Source: Piezodorus guildinii
Taxonomy: Eukaryota > Arthropoda > Insecta > Hemiptera > Pentatomidae
Assembly (NCBI GenBank): GCA_023052935.1
Contig: CM041298.1
Location: 15,855,371 to 15,919,370 of the forward strand
DNA length: 64,000 nt
Reading direction: 5' to 3'
Shown: positions 54,413 through 64,000 of the stretch, piece after piece
Numbering within the stretch: position 1 is the first letter of the stretch
Layout: every line of letters begins with the position of its first letter
Notes under the pieces: generated by a model
Told to the model about the DNA's origin: nothing
The model's database searches: none
What the model saw: the letters and a program-made list of their open reading frames with translations, nothing else
Position numbers and translations under genes: made by a program

Positions 54413-55299
54413 TGAAAAAACAAACAGAATATATTTTCAGAGGATTTTCAGCAGAATTTTTTCTCCTTTTAAGTTTAAATAACTTATTCGCGAAATGCTG
54501 CTGATTATTAGGAATTTTGTATCTCTTTTTCCTATGAGTGTTAAGTACTTCAAATTACGCAGACTTATATTAAAATTTGAACCAAAAAAAAATGTGATAT
54601 AAGATAAAACAAATAAAAAATATGTGATAATCAATATCAAATAATTGACCTCTTAATCAATGTAACATTGCCTTGGCTGATAAGGATTTCAAGTGCGCTT
54701 GCACTATGGTTTTGTTTTGTTTGAATAAATGTGTTTATGGGTTACAACAAAATTAAGAAAAAAGATAACTCCAAAACTCAATTTGATTATTTATTTTCAA
54801 TTTATCAAGAGAAAAATAAAATTCTTGATTAATTAATTTATTTTGTACAATTCTTAATTATATACTTTATAAATACATATCTTAATAATAAATTATTTTT
54901 ATAATAATTAAATAAACATATATCACAAATATAAATACCTACATGAAAACTAAACACAATTTTTTAAATTATCGTTATCACATCAGCTTTCAGTTATGTA
55001 CAGTCTCAGACAAGAAATTTATTGGATTATTTCTTTTTAAATGAACTGATAGATCTGGTTCTTGGGATTAAATTCAGTCATGTTATGATTCCTTGAGTTG
55101 GATCATATGTGCTTGCTTGACTTTGTTCAGTTCTCTTCCGAAATATGATCTCATATCTGTGGAAAAAAAAAAAAAAAAGTGAGAACCATAATGTTTTTCT
55201 ATCACATGTTATTTTATAAATGGTTTTTAAGTAATATATTTCTCAATTTAATTATTATCTATTTAAGTTTTTAAGTTAAAGAAATAAAACATAAAAAAC
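54413..55299. other. AT-rich, no recognised gene
   Basis: About 890 bp of low-complexity AT-rich sequence. Nothing supportable. Confidence 0.4.
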
Positions 55300-56207
55300 A
55301 AAAATTTGCACCTATTTACGATTTTCTCTAAAACGGCTATAACGATTTTGATTAAACTCTATATATCTATGTAAAATTAGATAGGTTTTAACATGATGTA
55401 GGTTTCATTCTGATTGAAATAGTCTGACAGGGTTTAAATGCCGATATTTTTTTTCCTCTAAAATACCGATAATTTTGTAGATTTTATGAAATTGTATGGT
55501 CAATCACACGTTGGGAAATACATTTTTTAGGGTCCTCTGAGTCCAAATGATCAAGTCCCACAAAAAGGTATGAGTGTGTGTGTCCTGTGTGCTACCTCCG
55601 GCGCGTAAACAAAAAGTCCTATGAACTAAAATTTCTTATTTATGAAAACTATGCCCGAGATGTTTCAAAAAAATTTTCATCAAAATCAGCTAACTAGAAG
55701 AGCCACTTTATACATGAATTTTGCACCTTTTTACGATTTTCATAAAAACGGCTTTAACAATTTTGATTAAACTCCCTATATCAATGTAAAATTGGACGGG
55801 CTTTAATGTGATGTAGGTTTCATTCTGATTGAAATAATCTGATAGTGACAATATTTTAAAATTTATTCCTCTAAAGTCCCTTTACTTTTGAAGATTTTAT
55901 GATATTGACCATATCATCTGATTAGCATTGCTAAAAAACATGTAAATATATAAGTTGAACGAATTCGATATCCAACTAAAGGAGAAAAAATGCAAAAATA
56001 TTTTTTCAAAGCAATTTTTTATTTTTAACGTAAGAACAGTAGTATATATGTATAATATATCGTTGGATTGCTAGAGACTTTAGAAAAAATGTTATTTTAT
56101 ACATACTATTGTAAAAGTTAACGGAGAGTAATGAAAAGCCGATAAAACTAACTGACGGTAGTAGATAATAATATGTTTCTATTGAAATCTAATGTAAATA
56201 ATTGTTT
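55300..56207 (-). repeat. Two family X copies, diverged, head to tail
   Basis: 55300-55505 is an internal fragment. 55506-56207 begins at the GGACTCAGAGGACC-type block and runs to near the left end, where a SINE interrupts it. Confidence 0.75.
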
Positions 56208-56485
56208 ATTTATTTAACGTCACTTTATGCTACTGTAGCTAATCGGACGATGCTACAGTGGGAGTTCTAAATTTTGCCTCTCCAGGTTTTATTAGGATAG
56301 GGATCTTTAACGAGTACCTGACATCGCACAGGGTCGGGATCACCTTTTAACTTCTCCTCCGAAGGACGGCATAACAAAGGATTTTTTACTCCCATTAAAA
56401 AATCCTAGGACCACCTGCGGGTTTGAATCTGTAACCTTTGGCATAGGAGGCTCTTATGCTGATCATCTAGCTACAAATGATCCCT
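56208..56485 (-). mobile_element. SINE-A copy
   Basis: Near complete minus-strand copy inside family X, with TAAATAATT on both flanks as a probable duplication. Confidence 0.88.
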
Positions 56486-56513
56486 TAAATAATTCTTTGA
56501 CAATTCATTTCGT

Positions 56514-57362
56514 TTCTAAAGTATTGTGATCGTGAAAATTTTTGAATTCGAGTTTTCACCGGAAATACTCGTCCTTTGAGTCCAAATGACCATGTCCCAC
56601 AAAAGGTCTGTGTGTCCCTATGTAGTAAGTCTAGCGCAAAAACTAAAAGTAGTACAAAAATGAAATTTCATATTTAAGACAACTATACGCCCGAGATGTT
56701 ACAGCAACTTTTTCATCAAAATCAGCTAACCAAAAGAACCATTTTATACCATGCGTTTTGGACCGTTTAAAGATTTTCTCAACAACGGCTCATTCGATTT
56801 TGATTAAACTCGCTATATTGGTGTAAAATTTAATGGGCTTTAATATCATGTAAGTTTCATTCTGATCGAAATAGTCTGACAGGGCTTAAATGTTTAAATT
56901 TTTAATGTTCCACTTCTAAAGTACCTTTAATTTTGTATATTCTATTAAAATAACTTTATGATCTGATTAACATTGTTAAAAAACGGCTAAATATACAAGT
57001 TGAACAAATTTGATAACGAACTAAAGAGCAAAAGTATTTTTTAATGAAATTTTTGGTTTTTGAAAATAAGAACAGTAACATAGATGTATGATATACAGTT
57101 GGAAAGCTAAATATTTTAGAAAAAATATTATCTTAAACACAAGCTTGCAGAAGTTAATAAACAGTGATGAAAAGCAGATAAAACTGATTATTTTAGGTAA
57201 TAATATAATATATGTTTTAATAAAACACAGTTTTCTATAGAAATTCAATTTAATTAATTCTTTATTAGTTTCACTCATTTTTATCTCTGAATGTATTTGA
57301 GAATTCTTAAATCGATTTTTAACAACAGCGGTAAGTGAAAGTCATGTGTTGCTCGTACCAGA
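56514..57362 (-). mobile_element. Family X copy, nearly full length
   Basis: From AAAGTATTGTGATCGTG to GCTCGTACCAGA; the terminal hairpin is partly lost and the CA tract is short. Confidence 0.8.
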
Positions 57363-57365
57363 TTT

Positions 57366-58100
57366 TTTATTCAACAAAACCTTTTTATTTATTCTCACAA
57401 TAATACATTAATATCAGTTTAACCTTTCAAAGTCAACTGCTTCATTTTCAAAATTATGTAACAAAATTCCGTATTTAAACAGTAATGTATGTCCAAAATT
57501 ATTCAAATCATTTCTTACTTAGTTTTAAAAAACATCATTAAATAAAATTAGGCATTGTATTTTGGTTTATTATTTTCAATAATGAACCTTTGTAATCAAC
57601 CAAACAAATAACAAAATGAAGGGTAATTTTAAAATTACAAAATTAAGGTGTTTTGGAATCAGGAAATTTTATTTGAATAACAATTTAAGGGAAAAAAATG
57701 TAAATAGTAAAGAAGTCTATTGTAAATGTTTTTGGTTGATTATTTTCAACAATGATTCAATAGAAAATTTAATTTTGTACAAAACAAAAAAAGAATCATT
57801 GAAATTGTTTTAAAAATAGCCTAAACAGCTATATAAACAGTTATACCCTAATATAGTTATTTAAAAATAATAAAACATTGTATAATAATTTTAAATAATT
57901 TTAAACAAATAATAATTGTCAGCGTTTCTTTTTAATAACTTATTAGATGATGGTTTCATCTTTTGATTACCATATGTTTCATAACTGTTCTTATTATTAA
58001 ATATGAAAATATGTTACACATTTTCGAAAATTAAACAGTTGACTTTAAAAGTTATAATGATATGAATGTATTATTGTGAGAATAAAAAGGTTTTGTAGAA
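57366..58100. mobile_element. TIR element of ~735 bp, unclassified
   Basis: Inverted arms of about 100 bp: the left arm has ACAAAACCTTTTTATTTATT, TCTCACAATAATACATT and AAAGTCAACTG; the right arm has the inverse. The inside is AT-rich, and 57800-57900 resembles repeat E. Open frames inside have no recognisable domain. Confidence 0.55.
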
Positions 58101-58189
58101 GAGAAATGTTCTAATTTTAATTGTATAAAAATATATATACTCTTTGTTTTAACATTAATAAATAATTTGTGAGAGAAAGATTTAAACCT

Positions 58190-58440
58190 AAGATAGGGAT
58201 AGATAACAGCCTTCTATGCCCAAGATCATGGTTTCAAACTTGCAGGTGGCCATAGGACTTTTTAATGAGAGTAAATAAGAGTAGTTATGTCGTCCTTCGG
58301 AGGGGATTTAAACAGGGGATGTCAGGTACTCGTTAAAGATCCCTATCCTAATAAAACCTGGATAGGCAACATTTAGGACTCCCACTTTAGAATTGTCTGA
58401 TTAGCCAATGTAGCATAAAGCAACGTTAAATAAATGACTA
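58190..58440 (+). mobile_element. SINE-A copy, diverged
   Basis: Head partly lost (GATAACAGCCTTCTATGCCC), B box GTTTCAAACTTGC, complete 3' half. Confidence 0.8.
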
Positions 58441-58565
58441 AACAAGTTCTTAAGTCAAAATCCTAGGTATTACATTTTTTTTTTGTTCACCCCTGCCTCT
58501 TCTTTTTAGACTATATGGGGTTACTCTGGCTAGGGAGGGAGGAAAGGGGATTTATGCCAGAGTTA

Positions 58566-59460
58566 TTGGGTTGATGCAAAATTAATGCAGGTTTCCTCTA
58601 TTGCAATATCTTAATTCCAATTGTGTAAAAAAAGCTAATCCTAACATTGATCATTATTATACCAAAACAAACCTTATCTAATACCCTCTCTTTCACCATC
58701 AATTTGTTAGTAAATCGTTTGTTCAGTGTGTTCAAAGTCTTGAATCGAAAATGTCAAAGTGCGATTTTCGTCAAATTTATTTTTACGAATTTAAATTAGG
58801 GCGCAGCGCTGCGCAAACGGCTCGTAATATTAATGAAGTGTGGGGTCAGGGGGCTATTAATGAGTGCACGGTGCAGCGTTGGTTCCAGAAGTTTCGCAGA
58901 GGAGATTTCGACCTCGGAGACAAGGAAGGTCGGGGCCGTCATCTTGCTCTGGACAACGACCAGCTGAGGTCAAAAGTGGAAGAAGACCCAACCAAAACCA
59001 CACGAGAAATGGCGGCGGAACTCGGAACTCAAAAATTGCAACGTCTTTGCCCAGCATTGATGAATCGGAAGGGGCCGATCCTGCTCCACGATAACGCCAG
59101 ACCACAAGTTGCACAACCAACGCTTCGACGACTGCACGAGTTGGGCTACGAAGTTCTCCAACATCCGCCTTATTCACCTGACCTCTCTCCTACAGACTCT
59201 CACTTTTTCAGGCATCTGGACAACTTGTTGAGGGAGAAAAATTTTCAAAACCAGGACGACATTGGAAATTCTTTTCGTGATTTCATTGAGTCCAGGGATT
59301 CGGATTTTTTTTCTGGTGGAATAAGAAAGCTTGTTGAACGTTGGCAAAAGTGCATTGATTCAGATGGAAATTATTTTGATTAAATATATATGGTTAAAGT
59401 AAAGATATGGCGTATTTACAATACCTACTAAAAACCTGCATTAATTTTGCATCAACCCAA
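58566..59460 (+). mobile_element. mariner deletion derivative with perfect ends
   Basis: 895 bp between TA duplications. The terminal repeats starting TTGGGTTGATGCAAAATTAA are identical over 29 bp at both ends. The terminus resembles that of Hsmar1-like mariners. About one third of a full element is missing from the middle. Confidence 0.93.
58751..59383 (+). CDS. Internally deleted mariner transposase, open frame of 210 codons
   Basis: Residues 1-92 are the complete paired helix-turn-helix DNA-binding region (FYEFKLGRSAAQTARNINEV, NECTVQRWFQKF, GRGRHLALDNDQLR, TTREMAAELG). An in-frame deletion then joins to LMNRKGPILLHDNARPQ, so the first catalytic Asp and much of the catalytic core are gone. 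The second Asp (HDNAR) and third Asp (YSPDLSPTDSHFF) remain at the normal 34-residue spacing. The C-terminus is complete (WQKCIDSDGNYFD). It cannot catalyse transposition but could bind mariner ends. Frame and ends are intact, so the copy is young or maintained. Confidence 0.88.
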   Translation: MSKCDFRQIYFYEFKLGRSAAQTARNINEVWGQGAINECTVQRWFQKFRRGDFDLGDKEGRGRHLALDNDQLRSKVEEDPTKTTREMAAELGTQKLQRLCPALMNRKGPILLHDNARPQVAQPTLRRLHELGYEVLQHPPYSPDLSPTDSHFFRHLDNLLREKNFQNQDDIGNSFRDFIESRDSDFFSGGIRKLVERWQKCIDSDGNYFD

Positions 59461-59769
59461 TAAAAGCTGTCTGGTACCAAGAAGTGAACTTGAAACAACC
59501 CACTCAGCCACCCCTCTCTAGGGATTACCATATACCAAACTCTTTCCTGTGAAATATAGTGCATTATCAAATTAATCCGATCTAATAAAAAAAATGAATA
59601 TTTTATGTACAATATGTCTAGTGTGGATTGATAAGCACACTGTCATGAGTAACCTGATGTATTTAAGTAGCATTGCAAATAAATAACACTAATAATAATA
59701 ATATTTAAATAACACAAAATACTACTATTGACAATACTGTCCGTCATATCTATTAAATTATTGACTTAC

Positions 59770-60625
59770 AAAAAGTTGTAAGCCATCCTCCTCGGTTCCA
59801 AGAACCTTCTAAATTATCTTCTGTATTATCCTCTGCTTTACCTCAATAGCATACCTATCTACTTCCTCACCTCAGTAACAAACCTTGGAGTCATTATGGA
59901 TCAAAATCTATCCTGGAGTGACCATATCTCTCAAATCACCCGCAAATCGATCTCTATCCTAAAACAATTCCTTAGATTTTATGATTCCATGCTGCTGGTC
60001 TCTTCTCTCATTTTCCCCTAGTTTGACTACGGTTGCCTCGTGTATGGCAGGCTGTCTGAGAAGTTTGATATGAGACTCAAAAGACTAATGAATTGTTTCA
60101 TTAGATTCACATGTAGAATTACTAGACGCTCCCATGTTTCTAATAGGTACACCGAGTTGAACTGGCTCTATCCCTCTTTCCGTTGGCAATACCTTCCTTG
60201 GTGTCTGACTTTGCCAATTTTATAAACAAAAACCTCCTTATGTTCTTGATATGCTAACCACTTGTTCCTCTGCTCATTCATTAAACACAAGATCCCAACC
60301 CATAAACTTGTATATACCTTCTCACAGTATATTCCTTCAAAAAATCCTTTGTCATTCGTGCTATCCTATTTTGGAATTCCTTCCCTATATAAATTCGTAA
60401 AGCCTTATCCTTAACCTCTTTTAAACATCAGTTATTTATCCATCTCCTTAACACTCAATCTTCCCAACATATGTAATATCTTAAGCTATAAATAATAACG
60501 ATGCACTGTTTCTAAAAACATCTGTTATATAATTATACCAAAGTCTTAAAAGAGCAGACAGAGTACATTTGTAATGTACTTTTATGTTATTCTTAGAGGA
60601 ATACTCGTCCCAGAATAAAGTTTAT
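59770..60625 (+). pseudogene. LINE-C (Jockey/CR1-like) 3' part
   Basis: The frames read AILLGSKNLLNYLL, VTNLGVIMDQNLSWSDHISQ, FDYGCLVYGRLSEKFDMRLK, CFIRFTCRITRRSHVSNRYT and later LYIPSHSIFLQK, matching the thumb and C-terminal tail of Jockey/CR1-type reverse transcriptases. Several stops and frameshifts occur. The 3' end CCCAGAATAAAGTTTATT resembles that of 40262-40596. Confidence 0.75.
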
Positions 60626-60627
60626 TT

Positions 60628-60668
60628 TCATTCACGAGTGATAAAAGATTTTTTTGAAGTAGGTAAAT
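60628..60668 (-). CDS. AIG1/ADTRP-like copy B, possible last exon
   Basis: The acceptor TTTCCCACAG is followed by AT, which completes the codon split at the end of the exon at 61228 (GAT), then LPTSKKSFITRE and a stop. Phase and length suit a short charged C-terminal tail. The evidence is only splice-site and phase fit; it abuts a LINE 3' end, so another last exon is possible. Confidence 0.3.
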
Positions 60669-60882
60669 CTGTGGGAAAGTCTATGGGTTGAAATCTTGTG
60701 TTTACAGAATGAATAAACATATTATAAACATATCAAGCATATTAAAATGTTTTTTTGGTTCTTAAGTATTGGAAAAGACTGATGATGTTCATGATTAGCA
60801 TTTCTTTAATTATTAAGCCCAACTTTTAACGAATGTATTTCACACTCCCCAACTAGTTTAACATTATTTATAATTTGTGTCA

Positions 60883-61169
60883 TAATGGTTATAATTAGTT
60901 GACCGTTGAGAATTACAGAATAGTTTTTTTAACTATTTATTGTCTTCCAACGTTTCAACCCCCATTGTGGGTCATCATCAGAACGAATTATAAGCTGCAA
61001 CAAACAACAATAAAATCAAATTGAATTAACAAATAATTTGTTAGTTTCGGTCTACAATTGGCCCTGATGATGACCCACAATGGGGGTAAAAACGTTGGTA
61101 GACAATAAGTAGTTAAAACTATTTAATTGTTTCTTTTTATTGACTGCCAAATGGGGACTAATTTCTTCC
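60883..61169. mobile_element. Penelope-like foldback element with hammerhead-like motifs (short)
   Basis: Inverted arms around 60940-60985 and 61050-61100 contain CAACGTTT..ACCCCC..GGGTCATCATCAG and its inverse CTGATGATGACCCAC..GGGGGT..AAAACGTTGG. The left flank TATAATTTGTGTCA and right flank TATAATTTATGCCA look like a 14-bp target duplication with two transitions. It sits in the last intron of copy B. Confidence 0.6.
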
Positions 61170-61227
61170 TATAATTTATGCCATTGTTTACAAAATTAAA
61201 TAAATGATAAACAATAAAAAAACCTAC

Positions 61228-61379
61228 CTTTTATCCTCTCATATACATAATATCCAAGGAAAAAAAATATGAATGGTCCTATAAAAGTGGAGGTTAAAAC
61301 CCATGTTGTTTGTGAAGTAGTTAGATAATCAAAAACAGGATAAACCCATTGTCCTTTAAATTTACGAACTCCAAAAAAT
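61228..61379 (-). CDS. AIG1/ADTRP-like copy B, exon 4
   Basis: The 152-bp exon encodes (V)FFGVRKFKGQWVYPVFDYL, then a hydrophobic segment (WVLTSTFIGPFIFFFLGYYV) and YERIK. The G.WVYP motif followed by a last membrane segment is the C-terminal signature of the AIG1 family. The acceptor TTTATTTCAG and donor GTAGGT are acceptable. The codon split with exon 3 restores Val. The homologous exon of copy A lies outside the window. Confidence 0.85.
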
Positions 61380-61473
61380 CTGAAATAAATACATTATATC
61401 GATCAGTATATGTTTTCAAAAATAATATTTTTTGTTTATAATACATGGAATTTTACTAATATAAGAAACTCAC

Positions 61474-61691
61474 ACAAATGCATAAACGACCATAAACACA
61501 GTTAACGAAGTGAATGTTTTCCATTTCGGCGGTTGGATTTTAATATCGGTAAACATATAGAGCATAGCAGTAAGCACTGGAAAGGTATGCATCATATGGT
61601 TCAGAAATGAAGGGAAAACTTCGTCCATTACTTTTGGGTAAATGAGCTCCCTATTCCAAAAATAAAAGCCCCAAAACAAGATCATAACTAC
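61474..61691 (-). CDS. AIG1/ADTRP-like copy B, exon 3
   Basis: 218 bp, the same length and phases as copy A exon 3. It encodes VVMILFWGFYFWNRELIYP, MDEVFPSFLNHMMHTFP, LYMFTDIKIQPPKWK and a membrane segment ending MVVYAFV. The motifs RELIYP and NHMMHT are intact, including the histidine that is catalytic in the mammalian proteins. The donor is GTGAGT. Confidence 0.88.
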
Positions 61692-61859
61692 CTGTTAATA
61701 AAAAAAAAAAAAAAAAAAAAATTGAAGTGAAAGAATTAAAAAAAAAAAAATCTATAATTCAATAAAGTGAAATTCTGTATTAAGTGGATATGTTATTTGA
61801 ATGCAAATGATAATAAGAGGAGACATAGGAAAGAAGAAAAATATTTATGATTAGAAAAG

Positions 61860-62370
61860 GAGTTAGGCAGGACAATTTTTTATCATTAAGCATTTTCATC
61901 GTAGAATTAGAACAATTTTCGAGTCTCTGGATTGGGAAGACATGGGCGTGTCCCTCAATGGAAAGAAGCTAAACAAACTGAAATTTGTAGATGATGTAGT
62001 TTTGATAACAAGTTCAGAGGAAGAACTAGTTAAAATGTTTGTTTATTTATTTAGCATCCCTTTATGCTGCTGTGGCTAATCGGACGATGCTACAGTAGGA
62101 GTACTAAGTTTTGCCTATCCAGATTTTATTAGGATAGGGATCTTTAATGAGTACCTGACATCGCACAGGCTCAGGATCACCTTTTAATCTCCTCTCCGAA
62201 GGACAGCATAACTAACGGTTTTTTATTCCCATTAAAAAATCCTAGGACCACCTGCGGGTTTGAACCCGGGACCTTGGGCATAGGAGGCTGTTACGCTAAC
62301 CATCATGCTACAGGTAATCCCAGTACTAGTTAAAATGATTACAAAGCTAAAAGAAAACCAATAAATATGT
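61860..62370 (+). pseudogene. RTE-like reverse transcriptase fragment, second lineage, split by SINE
   Basis: The frame reads SLDWEDMGVSLNGKKLNKLK, FVDDVVLITSSEEELVKM, then (after the SINE at 62038-62324) ITKLKENQ. The catalytic motif is FVDD, and the sequence is clearly different from the other RTE copies here. Confidence 0.75.
62038..62324 (-). mobile_element. SINE-A copy, full length, with target duplication
   Basis: Complete minus-strand copy flanked by the 13-bp duplication ACTAGTTAAAATG (62025-62037 and 62325-62337), inside the RTE fragment. It lies in intron 2-3 of copy B, in sense with the gene. Confidence 0.93.
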
Positions 62371-62579
62371 TTGAACTACTATCCTTTACTTTTAACCATT
62401 CAAACTAAAAGCATTTCTATTTACACCAATAATTTATTATCCAATTAATATTTGAATGACAAAAAAAAATTATCATTCCTTTTTTTGAAAATCACCTAAT
62501 TGGCTTATAAATTTTAGGAACGAAACTTTGTGATTGAATGAGACAAACATTAACCCATTTAAAAATATGAGATTTTATC

Positions 62580-62768
62580 TTTCCCTGATAACCCTCTGAG
62601 GCGATTGAAAAGAAGGTGGCCTCGGGACCTACTGCCTTAAAATAATTAGTGAAGTGCTACCATTGGGTTGTTCTTTCTCAAGACATTTTCATGACTTTTC
62701 TTCATTCTGCATATTTACTCATTGTGTTGTTTAATACAGTTGTAAATTACAATAAATAATTTTTTTTA
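62580..62768 (+). pseudogene. LINE-B 3'-terminal fragment
   Basis: The plus strand encodes DNPLRRLKRRWPRDLLP and stop, then the LINE-B 3' region ending AGTTGTAAATTACAATAAAT. Confidence 0.8.
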
Positions 62769-62784
62769 ATATATTCAAAGTTAT

Positions 62785-63178
62785 TGTGGATGTAATTAGT
62801 TGACCGTTGAGAATTACTGGAAGGAATTAGTCCGGGTGGCGGTCATTAAATGAAACAACTAAATAGTTTCAACTATTTATTGTTTGCCAACGTTTCGACC
62901 CCCCTTTGTGGGTCATCATCAGGGCTGAAGGTGTAGAAATGATGGTTTGTTGAGATGAGAATGCCTGCTGTTGTTGAGATGTAGATAGTATGTCCTGCTT
63001 GCGATTTTGTATTCTGGCGCTGCAGCGGAGAGTTGAGGAGGATGTATCTTTTTGTTGTTCTACACCTTGAGCCCTGATGATTACACACAAAGGGGGTCGA
63101 AACGTTGGCAAACAATAAATAATTGAAACTATTTAGTTGTTTCATTTCATGACCGCCACCCGGACTAATTCGTTCCAG
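62785..63178. mobile_element. Penelope-like foldback element with hammerhead-like motifs (long)
   Basis: 394 bp flanked by the 13-bp duplication TATTCAAAGTTAT (62772-62784 and 63179-63191). Inverted arms of about 125 bp contain AACTATTTATTGTTTGCC, CAACGTTTCGACCCCC and GGGTCATCATCAGGGC. Read outward from the centre, each arm gives CTGATGA, a short stem (GACCC / GGGTC in the left arm) and GAAACGTTGGCAAAC. It shares its left sequence TTAGTTGACCGTTGAGAATT with 60883-61169. Open frames are fortuitous. Confidence 0.7.
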
Positions 63179-63191
63179 TATTCAAAGTTAT

Positions 63192-63625
63192 ATACATAAA
63201 TAAAATATTAAATTAAAAAATAGTGTGAAAACTATTTATTTAACCTATGTTTCTCCATTGAACCACATTAGGGCTTACTGGCAGGAAAATTAAGTACATT
63301 CGTAAAAGTTAAAATAGACTTCAATTGCATTTTTTCTGTATACTAATTTATTATTTTTTTTTTTTTCAATTTGTATTCGCTCCAGTAATATTTGAATACT
63401 CTTGAATGCTCAAAAGAGAACTGTACACATAAAGTAGGAAATAGAATAGGATAAGAAATTCCAGGAAGTAAGAAAATAGTGAGTAATAACATGGTTGGAA
63501 TTTTGAAAAGGAAAGATGAAAGAGATTTTAAAATATCTTCTCATAAGTTAGTTTTGAAAGGGACCAAACAAAAAAAATGTTTTTCTGAGAAAATAAGCAA
63601 TATATATTTTTTTTTTTATTCTTAC
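63192..63625. other. Copy B intron, no recognised element
   Basis: AT-rich intron sequence between the foldback element and exon 2 of copy B. Confidence 0.5.
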
Positions 63626-63776
63626 CAATGATAAGGGAAATACAAGAGAGAAAAGAATATGACTAGCCACATTCTTCAAAATATTTTTCACTTTCAAAGC
63701 CCTCTGCGATTTTTTTTCCATAAATCCTAATCAAATCCATAGCTGTGTACGTTCCGAAGCAAATGACTTCCGCTCC
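63626..63776 (-). pseudogene. AIG1/ADTRP-like copy B, exon 2 with +1 frameshift
   Basis: 151 bp where copy A has 150. It encodes GAEVICFGTYTAMDLIRIYG, then the run of eight A (63710-63717 as T on the plus strand). With all eight bases the frame ends at a TAG 26 codons later. Removing one base gives the expected LKNVASHILFSLVFPLSL end that joins to exon 3. Splice sites (TTACCAG acceptor, GTAAG donor) are intact. It is either a consensus error in a homopolymer or a real inactivating insertion. Confidence 0.8.
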
Positions 63777-63856
63777 CTGGTAATAATAATAATAAAGATA
63801 CATTAAAATAGTTAAGGATAAAATATTAAATACATAGATTATTGAATTTCTCTTAC

Positions 63857-64000
63857 CACAACCCATAAACTGAAAAAATACAACATATTGCTATAGCCTT
63901 GCAATAAGAATTTATTAGTCCTAAAGTCAATCTTTGAAATTATTATGTATATCGGGGAACTTATCAAACAATACAGCATTGCCAATGATACCACAGTGTG
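63857..64000 (-). CDS. AIG1/ADTRP-like copy B, exon 1 (cut by window end)
   Basis: Encodes HTVVSLAMLYCLISSPIYII, a loop KIDFRTNKFLLQGYSN and MLYFFSLWVV, homologous to copy A 15673-15857. The donor is GTAAGAG. The intron to exon 2 is only 80 bp. The position of the family's catalytic threonine is serine here as well (FFSLW). The 5' part of the exon lies beyond the window. Confidence 0.85.

Larger units (their letters stand above)
58470..59535 (-). repeat. SINE-B-like copy split by mariner
   Basis: 58470-58565 has the A-tail complement and GTTCACCCCTGCCTC. 59461-59535 has the complement of an A box (GGTGGCTGAGTGGGTT). Between them lies the mariner at 58566-59460. Confidence 0.6.

Noticed and set aside
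57616..57813. Open frame of 65 codons
   Set aside because: It lies inside the AT-rich TIR element, is low in complexity and shows no domain.
62869..63145. Overlapping minus-strand frames of 80-90 codons
   Set aside because: They run through the inverted arms of the foldback element and are explained by it.
1..64000. LTR retrotransposons, endogenous viruses, ribosomal RNA genes or prokaryotic operons
   Set aside because: I looked for protease/integrase motifs, long direct repeats with TG..CA ends, rRNA-like GC-rich blocks and closely spaced gene runs, and saw none.

Overview
The window is animal nuclear DNA, AT-rich, most likely from an insect. The reasons are spliced gene fragments with GT/AG introns, tRNA-derived SINEs, Jockey, RTE and R2-like non-LTR retrotransposons, mariner, Tc1, pogo and hAT DNA transposons, and a very abundant Helentron-like (DINE-1/HINE type) repeat. 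I cannot fix the order of insect. Nothing looks bacterial, and there are no rRNA genes and no convincing free-standing tRNA genes.

The only host genes I can support are two tandem minus-strand paralogs of the AIG1/ADTRP (FAR-17a) family of multi-pass membrane hydrolases. Copy B enters from the right edge (exons near 63857-64000, 63626-63776, 61474-61691 and 61228-61379, with a possible last exon at 60628-60668). Copy A follows to the left (first coding exon at 34050-34068, then 15673-15857, 14468-14617 and 1784-2001, with the rest beyond the left edge). Exon lengths and splice phases agree between the copies. Copy B exon 2 carries one extra base in an A8 run that breaks the frame.

Layout. 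1-1445: inverted RTE copy and a hAT-like end. 1446-14467: SINE, copy A exon 3, then a 12.5-kb intron holding a Tc1 element, Helentron-like repeats ('family X' below) and a 7.7-kb hAT-type foldback element filled with a 109-bp satellite. 14468-15857: two copy A exons separated by a pogo/Tigger insertion. 15858-34049: copy A first intron, with family X copies, LINE fragments, a full-length Jockey element (23543-28068) and a mariner. 34050-60600: intergenic repeat mosaic, including an R2-like endonuclease fragment, two further RTE copies, a higher-order tandem array of family X (45384-49720) and two mariners. 60628-64000: copy B with its own, smaller intronic insertions, among them two foldback elements resembling Penelope/hammerhead termini.

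The best candidates for something new are the hAT element that amplified a satellite inside its own arm, the small foldback elements with hammerhead-like cores and long target duplications, a SINE whose body carries a conserved T6 run that should stop RNA polymerase III, and a LINE 3'-region hairpin whose stem differs in sequence between copies but still pairs. Insertion order can often be read from nested target-site duplications: hAT, Jockey, mariner and RTE copies all sit inside older family X copies.
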